Assembly: GCF_009498215.1 (NCBI RefSeq)
Contig: NZ_CP043498.1
Coordinates: 2,480,001 to 2,544,000, forward strand
DNA length: 64,000 bases
Origin: Rhizobium grahamii
GTDB taxonomy: Bacteria > Pseudomonadota > Alphaproteobacteria > Rhizobiales > Rhizobiaceae
Direction: 5' to 3'
This document shows positions 42,955 through 51,955 of this stretch, in pieces. Below the pieces are notes generated by a model. It did no database searches, was not told where the DNA came from, and saw only the letters and a program-made list of their open reading frames with translations. The position numbers were made by a program, and so were the translations under genes. Numbering within the stretch: the stretch's first letter is position 1; each line of letters begins with the position of its first letter.

Positions 42955-44521
42955 TGGATACCTCTTGAACCGCAAGGGCTTTCTGGATTTCGATCTGCAG
43001 CCGCTGTTCAGCCGCCTGGAGACGGTGCGCAAGGTCATCGCGAGGCACCGACGGGTCTTCAAGCGCCTCGCGCGCCAGGTCTTGGTGGACGCGCCCCTCG
43101 GACATAACGAGAATGCGGTCGCAGGCGGTCAAAAGCTCGGAAAGCTCGGACGAGATCATGATGATGCCCTTGCCGGCGGCGGCAAGCTCGCGCACCAGGC
43201 GGATGATCTCGGATTTGGAGCCTATATCGATTCCTGCGGTAGGCTCGTCGAGAATGAGGATGTCGGGGTTGGTCGCCAGCCACTTGCCGATGACGACCTT
43301 TTGCTGGTTTCCGCCTGAAAGCGTCGAGACGGCGTGATCGCGGCTCGCCGTTTTCACGCGAAGGCGCTCGATTTGCGCGTCGGTCAGCTCGTTTGCGGCC
43401 TTCGTATCAAGGAGGCCGCCCGTGGAAAGCCGATCAATGACGGCAAGGATCATGTTTGAGGCAACAGAATGGGCGGGGATGATGCCCTGCGTCGCACGCG
43501 CTTCCGGCACCAGCGCAACACCTGCAGCGATCGCGTCGCCGGGCTTGCGGAACGCGACCGCGCGGCGCTTGATGTATATCTCTCCATTGACGGCCGGGTC
43601 GATGCCGGCAATCACCCGGGCAAGCGACGAACGGCCCGACCCGAGCAGCCCTGCAAGCCCAAGGATTTCGCCACGATGCAACGTCAGGGAAATGTTCTCC
43701 GGCTTTTGACGACCGCTGACATTCGCGAGTTCCAACAGAACTTCGCCCTTCACGGCCTCGCCGCGCTCGACGTCCGACAGCCCTTTGGAGCGCCGGCCGA
43801 CGATATGTTCGATCATCGTGTCGATCGGCAATTCACTAAGTGGCGCAGTGATGACGTGGCGACCGTCGCGCAGAATCGTCGCGCGATCGGCGATGCGAGC
43901 AATCTCGTCCATGCGGTGGCTGACATAGATGATCGCCACCCCTTTCGCCTTCAACTTGCGCAGGAAGATGAAGAGCCGCTCGACATCGGAAACGGCAAGC
44001 GCCGTCGATGGTTCGTCCAGAACCAGCACCTTGGCATCCTGCGAGATCGCCTTGGCGATCTCCGTCAACTGTTTCTGGCCGGCGCCGAGATCGCCGACCA
44101 CGGCCTTCGGATCGACGAAGACATCGAGGAGTGCGAAGATGTCGGCCGCGCGCCGCTCGGCTTCCCGGTCATCGATAAACCCTGTTCCGTCACGGCACTC
44201 GCGCGTCAGGAAGATGTTCTGAGCGACCGTCAACGTCGGGACCAGGCTCATTTCCTGGTAGTTCATCGCGATGCCGGCCGCGCGCGACGCCTCCGGCGTA
44301 TGCGTCGTCAGAGGCACGCCGCCGACCTCGATCGCCCCCTGGTCGGGGCGATGCACCCCGTTCAGCACCTTGAGGATCGTCGACTTGCCGGCGCCATTGC
44401 CGCCAAGCAGAGCATGAACTTCCCCCGGCAGGACCTCGAAGGATACGTCGTCGAGCGCGCGCACGCCGCCGAAAGCCTTCGAAATGCCGGTCATGCGGAC
44501 GGCAGCGGCGCTCGCAGTCAT
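42947..44521 (-). CDS. Sugar ABC transporter ATPase (RbsA/MglA type)
   Basis: A 524-residue protein with two fused ABC ATPase domains, as in RbsA and MglA. Domain 1 has Walker A at G40-T48 (GGNGAGKST) and Walker B VLVLDEPSTAL. Domain 2 has a degenerate Walker A (GLLGSGRSS), the signature LSGGNQQKVVIGKW and Walker B ILILDEPTAGID. It powers import of a monosaccharide or cyclitol. The ATG at 44521 overlaps the dehydrogenase stop (ATGA), and its end overlaps the permease start by 8 bp. Confidence 0.93.
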   Translation of the reverse strand: MTASAAAVRMTGISKAFGGVRALDDVSFEVLPGEVHALLGGNGAGKSTILKVLNGVHRPDQGAIEVGGVPLTTHTPEASRAAGIAMNYQEMSLVPTLTVAQNIFLTRECRDGTGFIDDREAERRAADIFALLDVFVDPKAVVGDLGAGQKQLTEIAKAISQDAKVLVLDEPSTALAVSDVERLFIFLRKLKAKGVAIIYVSHRMDEIARIADRATILRDGRHVITAPLSELPIDTMIEHIVGRRSKGLSDVERGEAVKGEVLLELANVSGRQKPENISLTLHRGEILGLAGLLGSGRSSLARVIAGIDPAVNGEIYIKRRAVAFRKPGDAIAAGVALVPEARATQGIIPAHSVASNMILAVIDRLSTGGLLDTKAANELTDAQIERLRVKTASRDHAVSTLSGGNQQKVVIGKWLATNPDILILDEPTAGIDIGSKSEIIRLVRELAAAGKGIIMISSELSELLTACDRILVMSEGRVHQDLAREALEDPSVPRDDLAHRLQAAEQRLQIEIQKALAVQEVSNG

Positions 44522-45684
44522 CCCACCTTCTCCCATTGTCCCGTCTCACCGGAGCGGATAAGGGCGTCGGCGACGAGTTCGGTCAGCAGGCCGTCCTCGA
44601 AGTTCGGGCTTGGCTGCCGGTTCTTCACGATGGCCGAGAAGAAATCGTAGCACTCGACGATCTTCGTCTCCGAATAACCGATGCCCAGGCCAGGGATCGG
44701 CCACAGGCCGTTGCCATAGGGATGCGCCGGGCCGGTATAAATGGTGCGGAAGCCGCGGGCATCGCCCGGATCGTCGGCGAACATCACCTGCAGCTCGTCG
44801 CGGCGCTCGTAATTGAAGTGGATCGAGCCCTTGGTGCCGTGAATTTCCAGCGTGATGAAGTTGTTGCGGCCATAGGCATTACGGGTGGCTTCGAGACTGC
44901 CGATCGCACCGCCCTCGAATTTCAGCATAGAGACGACCTCGTCGTCGACATCCACCTCACCCCGTTCGGCATCAGTCGCCTTCTCCGCCGCGCCGAGCTT
45001 GTCGATGCCGCCTTGCTGGAGGGGCCGCGTCTTGTTGTAGGTCGTGGTCAGCGCGTTCACCTCGGCGATCGGGCCGACGAGATAGTGCGCAAGATCGACC
45101 ACATGGGTGGCGATGTCGCCGACCGAACCTGATCCGGCGATCTTCTTCTGGAAGCGCCAGGAGAGCGGTGAATCCGGGTCTGCCGACCAGTCTTGCAGAT
45201 AAGTGCCGCGGAAATTCAGGATCCGGCCGATGCGGCCCTCTTCGATATATTTCCTGGCGAGCGCCACCGCCGGCGTACGGCGGTAGTTGAAGGCAACCAT
45301 GTGAAAGATGCCGGCGGCCTTTGCCGCGTCGCGCATTGCCCTCGCTTCCTCGACGGTACGGGCGAGCGGCTTCTCGCAGATGATATGCTTTCCGGCCTTC
45401 GCCGCCTCAATGGCGATCTCGGCATGCACGTTGTTCGGCGTGCAGATGTCCACGACGTCGATATCCGGCCGGTTGACGACGGCCCGCCAGTCAGAGGACG
45501 CTTCTTCGAAACCGTAGCGCTCGCGCGCTTCCTCAGCCATGCCGTCTGTCACGTCGACAACGACCTTGCGATGGGGAATGGCCGGCGCCGGCCAAAAGAA
45601 CATCGGCATGGAAGCATACGCCATGGCATGCGCCTTGCCCATGAAGCCGCCGCCGATCATGGCGACGTTCATCACTTTGGTCAT
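44518..45684 (-). CDS. Gfo/Idh/MocA-family dehydrogenase
   Basis: A 388-residue NAD(P)-dependent sugar or cyclitol dehydrogenase. The Rossmann fold begins VAMIGGGFMGKAHA, with the conserved ICEKPLARTVEEA and the catalytic-region GSGSVGDIATHVVDLAHYLVG with DxxxH. Members oxidise inositol, glucose-fructose or rhizopine. It lies between the binding-protein and ATPase genes, so its substrate is likely the imported sugar or a product of the TIM-barrel isomerase at 46964. Confidence 0.92.
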   Translation of the reverse strand: MTKVMNVAMIGGGFMGKAHAMAYASMPMFFWPAPAIPHRKVVVDVTDGMAEEARERYGFEEASSDWRAVVNRPDIDVVDICTPNNVHAEIAIEAAKAGKHIICEKPLARTVEEARAMRDAAKAAGIFHMVAFNYRRTPAVALARKYIEEGRIGRILNFRGTYLQDWSADPDSPLSWRFQKKIAGSGSVGDIATHVVDLAHYLVGPIAEVNALTTTYNKTRPLQQGGIDKLGAAEKATDAERGEVDVDDEVVSMLKFEGGAIGSLEATRNAYGRNNFITLEIHGTKGSIHFNYERRDELQVMFADDPGDARGFRTIYTGPAHPYGNGLWPIPGLGIGYSETKIVECYDFFSAIVKNRQPSPNFEDGLLTELVADALIRSGETGQWEKVG

Positions 45685-45797
45685 CAGTTTTCTCCAATGA
45701 AAGAGGTTGGCTGCAACGAGCCGCGTTCATCTGCCGGCGCAAGCCGGATCATATCATTCGGCACGGGGCACGGTCGTCGCGCCCCGGGCCTGGTCGG

Positions 45798-46919
45798 TCA
45801 CTGTCCGAGGCTTGACTTGATGTTGTCGGTCGCGTCGGTGGAATAGACCGCTTTCCAGCCGTCGAGCAGCGTCTCGCGCGTCACCGGTAGCGCCGGCAGC
45901 GCGACGAAGGCGGGTGCTTGCTTATCGAGCAGCGCATAGCCGGCAAGCTTGGCTTCCACCACGCCGGCGTCGTAGGGCCGCTGCGCGCCAAGCCCCTTGA
46001 CGAAACCGCCCTGGGCCATCGAGATCGCCACGTTCTCGCCGAGATCGATCGTGGTGATGGCGAGATCGTCTCGACCGGCAACGCGCGCCGCCGAGATCAC
46101 ACCTTCGGCCGGCACGTCCCAAACCGCCCAAATGCCCTTGATGGTCGGATTGGAGGTGAGGATAGCCGAAGCCGCCTTTTCCGCATCGCCCGAGAAATCT
46201 GGTCCGCCGATGCCCTGCTCGGCCACGATCTTGATATTGGGGTAGTCGGACGCGATCGTAGCCTTGAAGCCATCGTAGCGCTGCTTGGTCACGAAGAAGT
46301 CGGCGGCATGGAAGACCAGTCCGATATCGCCCTCTCCCTTCAGCGCCTTCGCCATGAGATGTGCCGCGGCGACGCCGTTGCCGTAGTTGTCTGCCGACAC
46401 GACTGAAACGTAGTCCTTCCCGGCCACGAAACCGGTCGGCACGTTATCCATGAACACAAGCTTGGTGCCGGCCTCCGCTGCCGCCCTGTATGCCCCGGCG
46501 GTCGCCGTAGGGTCTGTCGGGATCGAGACGATTATGCTCGGCTTCTGCGCCATGATGGTCTCTATGTCGGAGACCTGCTTTTCCGGCTTGAAGCCGGCGT
46601 CGGTCACGGCAAGCACCTTGATGCCCATGGCGGCGAACTGTGTCTTCAGACCGTTAATCTGGGCGCGCGACCAGTCGTTGCCGCCGTAGTGCATGACGAT
46701 CGCAGCCGTCGCGTTCATCGCCTTGATCTTCGTCAGCTCTTCGTCGGTCAGCGTCACATCGGAGGCCGGCGACGGAGATTCGCCCGAAGGTCCCTTGGAG
46801 AGAACCGTCTTCTGAAGTTGCGCCAGCGCGCTGTCCGGATCCGCGAATGCCGGTACGCCATGTGCAAAGGTGAGCGCCAGCACAGCAGCCGTGCCTAACA
46901 GAGTTCGTCTTTTTATCAT
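45798..46919 (-). CDS. Periplasmic sugar-binding protein of the ABC importer
   Basis: A 373-residue binding protein of the ribose-type family with a signal peptide (MIKRRTLLGTAAVLAL, cleavage near AFA-DP). The two-lobe fold shows VSIPTDPTATAGAYRAAAEAGTKLVFMDNVP, DYVSVVSADNYGNGVAAAHLM and WAVWDVPAEGVISAARVAG. It delivers the substrate to the ATPase-permease pair. Mature-protein blocks are matched by the product of 49326, which lacks the leader. ATG 46919 is preceded by GAGGAAAAG. Confidence 0.92.
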   Translation of the reverse strand: MIKRRTLLGTAAVLALTFAHGVPAFADPDSALAQLQKTVLSKGPSGESPSPASDVTLTDEELTKIKAMNATAAIVMHYGGNDWSRAQINGLKTQFAAMGIKVLAVTDAGFKPEKQVSDIETIMAQKPSIIVSIPTDPTATAGAYRAAAEAGTKLVFMDNVPTGFVAGKDYVSVVSADNYGNGVAAAHLMAKALKGEGDIGLVFHAADFFVTKQRYDGFKATIASDYPNIKIVAEQGIGGPDFSGDAEKAASAILTSNPTIKGIWAVWDVPAEGVISAARVAGRDDLAITTIDLGENVAISMAQGGFVKGLGAQRPYDAGVVEAKLAGYALLDKQAPAFVALPALPVTRETLLDGWKAVYSTDATDNIKSSLGQ

Positions 46920-46963
46920 CACTTTTCCTCCCGAAAATGGGGCTCCCGCCCCGGTCACGGCCG

Positions 46964-47776
46964 TCAGGCCGATTTAAGATAGGCCATGCTCGCTTTCGCT
47001 CCCTCCAGCGGATCGGGCCAGGAATCGAGTTCGGTACAAACCCAGCCGGCGAAGCCGGTCTCTCGCAAGGCCGCGATGATCCCGTCCGTTGGGACGTCGC
47101 CGCGATCGATCGGTGTGAAGGCGAAGGGCTCTCTCTGGAACCCCTTCAGGTGCACATAGGAGATGCGTGCCGCATGCTCGCGGACCAGCGCCGCGGGGTC
47201 GCCGCCGGCAGCGGCGAGATGGGCCGTGTCCGGGCAGAAATTGATACCGGTGAGTGCAAAGATCTTGCACACTTGCGCCGGTCCTTCGACGATCGTCGAA
47301 AGATGCGGGTGATAGTGGGCGGCAAGACCCCGCGCTTCGGCGATCTCCTTCACCCGGTCGAGTGCTGCCGCGAGCTTGTGATAGTCCGCTTCGCGGATGC
47401 CATCGAAGCGCTTCGCGCCGCCGCCGACGACGAGATGCGGCGCGCCGAGTTCAGCGGCGCGATCGGCAGCACGAACGACCCGGGCAAGCTCCTCCGGCAG
47501 GATATCATCAAAGATAAAATTGCCCCCGGCATAGGTCGCAACGAGTGTGAGACCGTTGTCTGCAAGCAGGGAGCGCATCTCCTTGGGACCGAAATCGAGA
47601 AGGTTGCCGTCGAAAAGCTCAACGCCCTCGTAGCCCGCAGCGGCGATATCAGAGAAGGCGCGGCGCATGTCGCCGAACGTCCGGTAGGCGAGATTGGTGA
47701 TCGACGTGACGCCGACCGCATCCCCGCCAAGGCTGCCCCAGCAATTCGCATGATAAGCGAGCTTGAAGTTCGACAT
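46964..47776 (-). CDS. TIM-barrel sugar-phosphate isomerase/epimerase (IolE/MocC-like)
   Basis: A 270-residue xylose-isomerase-like TIM barrel. Metal-binding pattern residues are in GYEGVELFDG, AAHYHPHLSTIVEG, NFCPDTAHLAAAGGD and VHLKGF, plus a final WVCTELDSW. Homologues dehydrate or epimerise keto-inositols or sugars, e.g. IolE and MocC. It is the first gene of the minus-strand operon, with GGAGG 4-6 nt before the ATG, and faces the ROK repressor across the palindrome at 47864. Confidence 0.88.
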   Translation of the reverse strand: MSNFKLAYHANCWGSLGGDAVGVTSITNLAYRTFGDMRRAFSDIAAAGYEGVELFDGNLLDFGPKEMRSLLADNGLTLVATYAGGNFIFDDILPEELARVVRAADRAAELGAPHLVVGGGAKRFDGIREADYHKLAAALDRVKEIAEARGLAAHYHPHLSTIVEGPAQVCKIFALTGINFCPDTAHLAAAGGDPAALVREHAARISYVHLKGFQREPFAFTPIDRGDVPTDGIIAALRETGFAGWVCTELDSWPDPLEGAKASMAYLKSA

Positions 47777-47863
47777 CGGCGCCTCCTCCCAGTGACCGTC
47801 GTGGATTGCAACCGTCTTACGTCGAAGAAAAATCGATGTCAATTGTTTATCAGCATATCATGT

Positions 47864-47894
47864 CATTCTTTTGCTGTTTTAATGCAAAAGTATG
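47864..47894. promoter_or_regulatory. Long palindrome, candidate operator of the ROK repressor
   Basis: CAT-T-CTTTTGC (47864-47874) and GCAAAAG-T-ATG (47884-47894) form a near-perfect inverted repeat around a 9-bp AT-rich spacer. It lies 88 bp before the isomerase start (47776) and 68 bp before the ROK start (47962), the expected place for control of both directions. Confidence 0.65.
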
Positions 47895-47961
47895 GTGTTG
47901 CCAGTCGAAACGAGCAGCTTTATCAAGGGAAGGAAGGCGAAGCGGCCAGGAAGGAAAAACC

Positions 47962-49314
47962 ATGCCGACGACGGCGAGCATGCAAACTGATGGACATCCG
48001 CGCCGCAAAGGCCGTCCGCGCGTCTCCGAGACCGCCGCACCCAGCCTCGTCGATATCCTCAATCTTGTCCGCACCGAACAGGCCACCACCCGCCAGGAAA
48101 TCGAGCGCCAAAGCGAGCTTGGGCGCGCCGTCGTTGCCGATAGGCTCGGAATGCTCGGCGAACTGGGTCTCGTCGACGAAAGCGAGCTCGGCACCGCCGC
48201 GGGAGGCCGGGCGCCACGCCTCGTGCGGTTTTCGGCGGATCGCGGACGCATTCTCGTCGCAACGCTCGACCAGACCGCACTCGGCGTCGGCGTTGCCGAT
48301 CTCGCCGGCTCGCTGCTGATGGAACATCACGAGGCGACCGAACTCGCTCAGCCGGTCTCGGCCCTCGCAGAACGACTGGTGACGCTCTTCCGCTGGATTC
48401 TCGAGCGGCAGTCAAATCCTCAGCTCTACGGCATCTCCATTTCCGTACCCGGCGCCGTTTCCGACGGCGGCGAGGCGCTTTTTCAGCGTGCCACACCGGG
48501 TGTCCTCCCGGGTTGGGAGAGCTTTCCGCTGGTCGAGACACTGGTTGCAGCCTTCGATGCTCCAGTCTGGCTTCGCTCCAGCGTCGAAACGATGACGATG
48601 GGCGAACTCCACGCCGGGGCCGGACGCAATCAACGCACAATGCTGCTGGTCAAGGTCGGCAAACGCATCGGCGCCGGGCTGGCAAGCGACGGGATGCTGT
48701 TTCGCGGCGCTCAGGGTACGGTCGGCCTCATCGGTTCCGTACCGGTGACGATGGGCGATAGGACCGGAACGCTCGAAGCGATGGCGGGATCGGACCACAT
48801 CGCGCAGGACGGCAGGCTCGCGGCGGAAAACGGAGCGAGCCCGGTCCTCGCCGAGCTTGTGCGACGCGGCGGCGACATTACGGCGCTGGAAGTCGCTCAG
48901 GCCGCCCAGGTTGGCGATGCCGCCGCAATCGAGATCCTGTCCCAGAGTGGCCGGCTGATCGGCCAGGTCGTCGCGACGCTCGCCAACATGCTGAACCCGG
49001 CGCTCATCGTGTTATCCGGTTCGATCGCCCAGACCAACGACATTCTTCTCGCCTCGGCGCGGGAGGCAATCTACGGTGCTTGCCATCCGCTCGTCAGCCG
49101 CGATCTGCAGATCATCCGCTCCCAGATGGGCAGCTCGTCGGGGCTTGTCGGGGCCGCCATCGTCGCGACCGAAGGCCTGTTCGCAGCACCAATGCTGCGA
49201 GACTGGATCATGTCGGGCCTGCCTCAGGCGCATCCGCTATTCCAGCAGATGAAGCACGAGATCGCGCAGCGGAAGGCCATCAAGGGAGACAATGTCCGGC
49301 CGCCGGACGTGTGA
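47962..49314 (+). CDS. ROK-family transcriptional repressor
   Basis: A 450-residue ROK repressor of the NagC/XylR type. An N-terminal winged helix-turn-helix (about 30-90, TTRQEIERQSELGRAVVADRLGMLGELGLV) precedes the sugar-kinase-like ROK domain (ISVPGAVSDGGE, MLLVKVGKRIGAGL, LANMLNPALIVLSGSI). The usual zinc-binding C-x-C cluster of active ROK kinases is not evident, as in regulators. The ATG at 47962 follows AAGGAAAAACC. It probably represses the divergent sugar operon and is followed after 11 bp by the leaderless binding protein. Confidence 0.9.
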   Translation: MPTTASMQTDGHPRRKGRPRVSETAAPSLVDILNLVRTEQATTRQEIERQSELGRAVVADRLGMLGELGLVDESELGTAAGGRAPRLVRFSADRGRILVATLDQTALGVGVADLAGSLLMEHHEATELAQPVSALAERLVTLFRWILERQSNPQLYGISISVPGAVSDGGEALFQRATPGVLPGWESFPLVETLVAAFDAPVWLRSSVETMTMGELHAGAGRNQRTMLLVKVGKRIGAGLASDGMLFRGAQGTVGLIGSVPVTMGDRTGTLEAMAGSDHIAQDGRLAAENGASPVLAELVRRGGDITALEVAQAAQVGDAAAIEILSQSGRLIGQVVATLANMLNPALIVLSGSIAQTNDILLASAREAIYGACHPLVSRDLQIIRSQMGSSSGLVGAAIVATEGLFAAPMLRDWIMSGLPQAHPLFQQMKHEIAQRKAIKGDNVRPPDV

Positions 49315-49325
49315 GGGAGGAATGA

Positions 49326-50366
49326 ATGGCGATTACTGGTCTTGGCCCTCACGGCGAGCGCGCGTCGGCACCCGAGCGGGTGCTCCTCCTGCCCGAGGAC
49401 ATGGAGCGGGCACGGGCAAGCGGCTTCCGCGTCGCGATCGTGCTGCACACGCTTGAGAGCGACTGGGCCAAGCAGCAGCTTTCGGGCATCGTCGGCACGC
49501 TTGGCAATTGCGGGGTCGCGGTCATCGACGTGATCGATTGCGGCTTCAGCCCGGAGGTGCAGATCGAAGCACTGGAGCGCCTGATCCTCGAAGCGCCTGA
49601 CGCGATCATATCGCTGCCCGTCGCCAATTCGAAAGTGGCGGCGGCCCATTCGCGCGTCTCGGCGGCCGGCATAAAACTCGTCCTGCTCGACAACGTGCCG
49701 ACCGGCCTTCTTCCCGGCAAGGACTATATCTCTCTGGTCTCGGCGGACAATTTCGGGCTCGGGAAGATCGCGGCGGAAGGCTTGTCGCCGCATCTGCGGG
49801 AGGGCGCCGAGGTCGGCGTGCTCGGCTATGACGCCGATTTCTTCGCGACCAACGAACGCGAGATCGCCTTCGTGAAATGGATGCAGGTCAACCGTCCGGA
49901 CGTTTCGCTGCACGTACAGCGTTTTCCAGCGCTATCGGGGGTCGCAACAACCACGCGGGCGCTTGCCGAAGCCCACTCCCAACTTGCCGGACTCTTTGTC
50001 GTCTGGGACACGCCGGCAATGACGGCCGCCCAGGCTCTCGAAACGATGGGTCGCAAGATTTCGATGGCGACGGTGGATCTTGGCCAGGAGGCCACAATCA
50101 GCCTTGCGGCCAACGAGCCGCTTGTGGCCATTGCCGCCCAGCAGCCATTCCGCCAAGGCGAAAGCGCTGCTTCCATCACCGTCACCGCCCTGCTCGGACG
50201 CCTCGCTCCGGCCTGGGTCGCCCTTCCGGGCCTCGCCGTGACGGCGCGCAATGTCGTCGAGTGTTTCCAAACTGTGTGGCGCATGCCTGCGCCACATGAA
50301 GTTCTCCGCAAGCTCAGTCTCGTCGGCCTCAAGAGATCGGACCGGCATCCGCCAAGAGGGAGTTGA
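49326..50366 (+). CDS. Leaderless sugar-binding-protein paralogue (probably cytoplasmic)
   Basis: A 346-residue protein homologous over most of its length to the periplasmic binding protein at 45798. Shared blocks include FSPEVQIEALE, VLLDNVPTGLLPGKDYISLVSADNFG (compare MDNVPTGFVAGKDYVSVVSADNYG) and LFVVWDTPAMTAAQAL. No signal peptide is present: the N-terminus is MAITGLGPHGERASAPERV. It starts 11 bp after the ROK repressor gene, behind GGAGG, and must be co-transcribed. It may bind the same ligand inside the cell and influence the repressor; that role is inference. Confidence 0.85.
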   Translation: MAITGLGPHGERASAPERVLLLPEDMERARASGFRVAIVLHTLESDWAKQQLSGIVGTLGNCGVAVIDVIDCGFSPEVQIEALERLILEAPDAIISLPVANSKVAAAHSRVSAAGIKLVLLDNVPTGLLPGKDYISLVSADNFGLGKIAAEGLSPHLREGAEVGVLGYDADFFATNEREIAFVKWMQVNRPDVSLHVQRFPALSGVATTTRALAEAHSQLAGLFVVWDTPAMTAAQALETMGRKISMATVDLGQEATISLAANEPLVAIAAQQPFRQGESAASITVTALLGRLAPAWVALPGLAVTARNVVECFQTVWRMPAPHEVLRKLSLVGLKRSDRHPPRGS

Positions 50367-50461
50367 AGCCCTTTCCGGGGTTAAGTGGCCGATACGCGAT
50401 TCCCGAATCGGCCGGATGACCATCGCCTCACATGACCATCTAACGTAGCTTCACGCCTCGG

Positions 50462-50737
50462 TCAGGCTCGATCGTAGGTGAAGGACGTCAGCAGGGTCGT
50501 TACAAAATTGCTCGCTCGCTCCTTCACAAGCACCTCGGTCCACTCATCTGTCCCTCGGAGTCTCAGATCAGCGTAGATGCTGTCGACGGCGGCTTCCTCG
50601 ATGCGTTTGATATGCGACAGGAAATTGGCCTCGCCGCCGGCATGGTACATGTCACGGATAACCATGCGCAAAATTTCCTGGATTGCAATTTGCCAGGCCG
50701 TGTTGATCGCCTGGAGTTCCCTCGTGTCCGTTGCCAT
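50462..50737 (-). CDS. Hypothetical small protein
   Basis: A 91-residue, mostly helical protein starting MATDTRELQAINTAWQIAIQEILRMV. No family recognised. The ATG at 50737 follows AAGGGGAACC; an in-frame start at 50779 is less good. It stands alone, facing the binding-protein paralogue. Confidence 0.6.
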   Translation of the reverse strand: MATDTRELQAINTAWQIAIQEILRMVIRDMYHAGGEANFLSHIKRIEEAAVDSIYADLRLRGTDEWTEVLVKERASNFVTTLLTSFTYDRA

Positions 50738-50779
50738 CCGGTTCCCCTTCGGTTGAGTGCCCCCGCATGACATCGCCAC

Positions 50780-51156
50780 GCTATCGGGTAACAGTAACAG
50801 CTAGCTTCGCCGTGCGTAGCGATTGTCATAGCGCCGGTCGCGGTCGGCCTTTCGTAACGCCTCATCTTCGATCGCCGGCGCTGCGCGCGTTTCGGCGGCT
50901 GCTGCCGCCTCAGCGGCGACCTACCATGTCAATTTCGATGCGCTTTTGCTCACCGAGCTTCAAACGCTCGCGTTCGACGCGTCGCTCTTCACCAGCGGTG
51001 GCGATGGCGGCGCGGTCGGCCTGGTTGGTCAACTTGCATTCAGAAGAAGAGCCGCTTTGGTGTCAGCGGATGCAGCGTGGCGGTCCGAGACGTCTTCATT
51101 GCCGGCGTTCTTCGTTCTTGCCCCGGTGGCAATCCTCGCAGAAATCAGCGCGCTGT
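50780..51156. other. Region with at most one very short ORF
   Basis: No well-supported gene. A minus-strand frame at 50910-51032 (TTG start, 40 residues) encodes a highly charged helix with LTNQADRAAIATAGEERR and RERLKLGEQKRIEID, like the small charged protein at 51157, but it lacks a ribosome site. An imperfect GC-rich inverted repeat occurs around 50893-50917. Confidence 0.35.
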
Positions 51157-51369
51157 TTAGCGTTTCACGATGCGGGCGGATGCTGTCGACAAGCTATCGG
51201 CCAGCTCCTTGGCAAGTCGCGCCTCTCGCAACCGAACTGTCTTCGCGTCTCGGGCGCGAGCGACGGATTCATGTTCTTCCACTGCCCCGCTCCTGGCGAA
51301 GAATTGCGTTTGCACGCTACTGAAGGCTATCTCCGCCCGCTGGCGGGATTTACTGTGTGAGTCTGTCAT
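51157..51369 (-). CDS. Hypothetical charged small protein
   Basis: A 70-residue, charged helical protein starting MTDSHSKSRQRAEIAFSSVQTQFF and ending SLSTASARIVKR. GAGG stands 5 nt before the ATG at 51369. It is downstream of cspA on the same strand but separated from it by a strong terminator. I do not recognise the family; similar short charged proteins are frequent in Rhizobium genomes. Confidence 0.5.
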   Translation of the reverse strand: MTDSHSKSRQRAEIAFSSVQTQFFARSGAVEEHESVARARDAKTVRLREARLAKELADSLSTASARIVKR

Positions 51370-51401
51370 TAGTACCTCAACGGGTTCGGCTGTAGCCGAA
51401 A

Positions 51402-51431
51402 CAAAAAAGGCCAGGCAAAACGCCTGGCCTT
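51402..51431 (-). terminator. Strong factor-independent terminator of the cold-shock gene
   Basis: AAGGCCAGGC (51407-51416) and GCCTGGCCTT (51422-51431) pair perfectly across a 5-nt loop. On the minus strand the stem is followed by a T-run. It lies 59 bp past the stop of the cold-shock gene. Confidence 0.85.
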
Positions 51432-51489
51432 GATGAAATAGCTTCCGGCAGTGCCAGTACATCCGTGGTCAAAGGGAAGCGGATTTCGA

Positions 51490-51699
51490 TTATGCGGACT
51501 GCAGATTTGTGGCCGACATCTTGCCCGACTTCATGTCGCGCTCAAGCTCGAAGCCAACCTTTTGGCCTTCGACGAGTTCGCGCATTCCTGCACGCTCGAC
51601 AGCAGAGATGTGAACGAACGCGTCAGCGCCGCCGTTGTCGGGTTGGATAAAGCCGAAGCCTTTGGTGGAATTGAACCATTTAACTGTGCCGGTGGTCAT
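51490..51699 (-). CDS. cspA: Cold-shock protein (CspA family)
   Basis: A 69-residue single cold-shock domain with RNP1 as KGFGFIQ and RNP2 as DAFVHISAV, an RNA chaperone of the CspA family. The ATG at 51699 follows GAAAGGG; a second in-frame ATG lies five codons earlier. About 200 bp of AT-richer sequence upstream (to ~51900), with an imperfect hairpin GATTAG-N7-CTAATC at 51878-51896, could hold the promoter and the long structured leader usual for such genes. Confidence 0.93.
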   Translation of the reverse strand: MTTGTVKWFNSTKGFGFIQPDNGGADAFVHISAVERAGMRELVEGQKVGFELERDMKSGKMSATNLQSA

Positions 51700-51955
51700 G
51701 ATGAACCCTTTCAAAGCATAGATTGAAGAACCGCGAAGCCGATGCTGCGCGGGTAAAAACCGACTATTTTTGAAACGGAAGTTCGCTTAGAGCGCGGTGC
51801 CAATCGCGCGGTGAACAAAGCTCGGCAAGCAAAAGATCGATAACGCATCAGTAAGGCAATGAGAACACCAAGTCAACGATTAGTTTTTGTCTAATCTACA
51901 CCTCCCCCATGGGTTGCAGCGATCGAGGCAGACACGAGGGATATAGCTCGTCAAG

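Noticed and set aside
46939..46952. GGGGC-TCCC-GCCCC hairpin between the TIM-barrel and binding-protein genes
   Set aside because: Only 5 bp and no T-run; too weak to call a terminator inside an operon.
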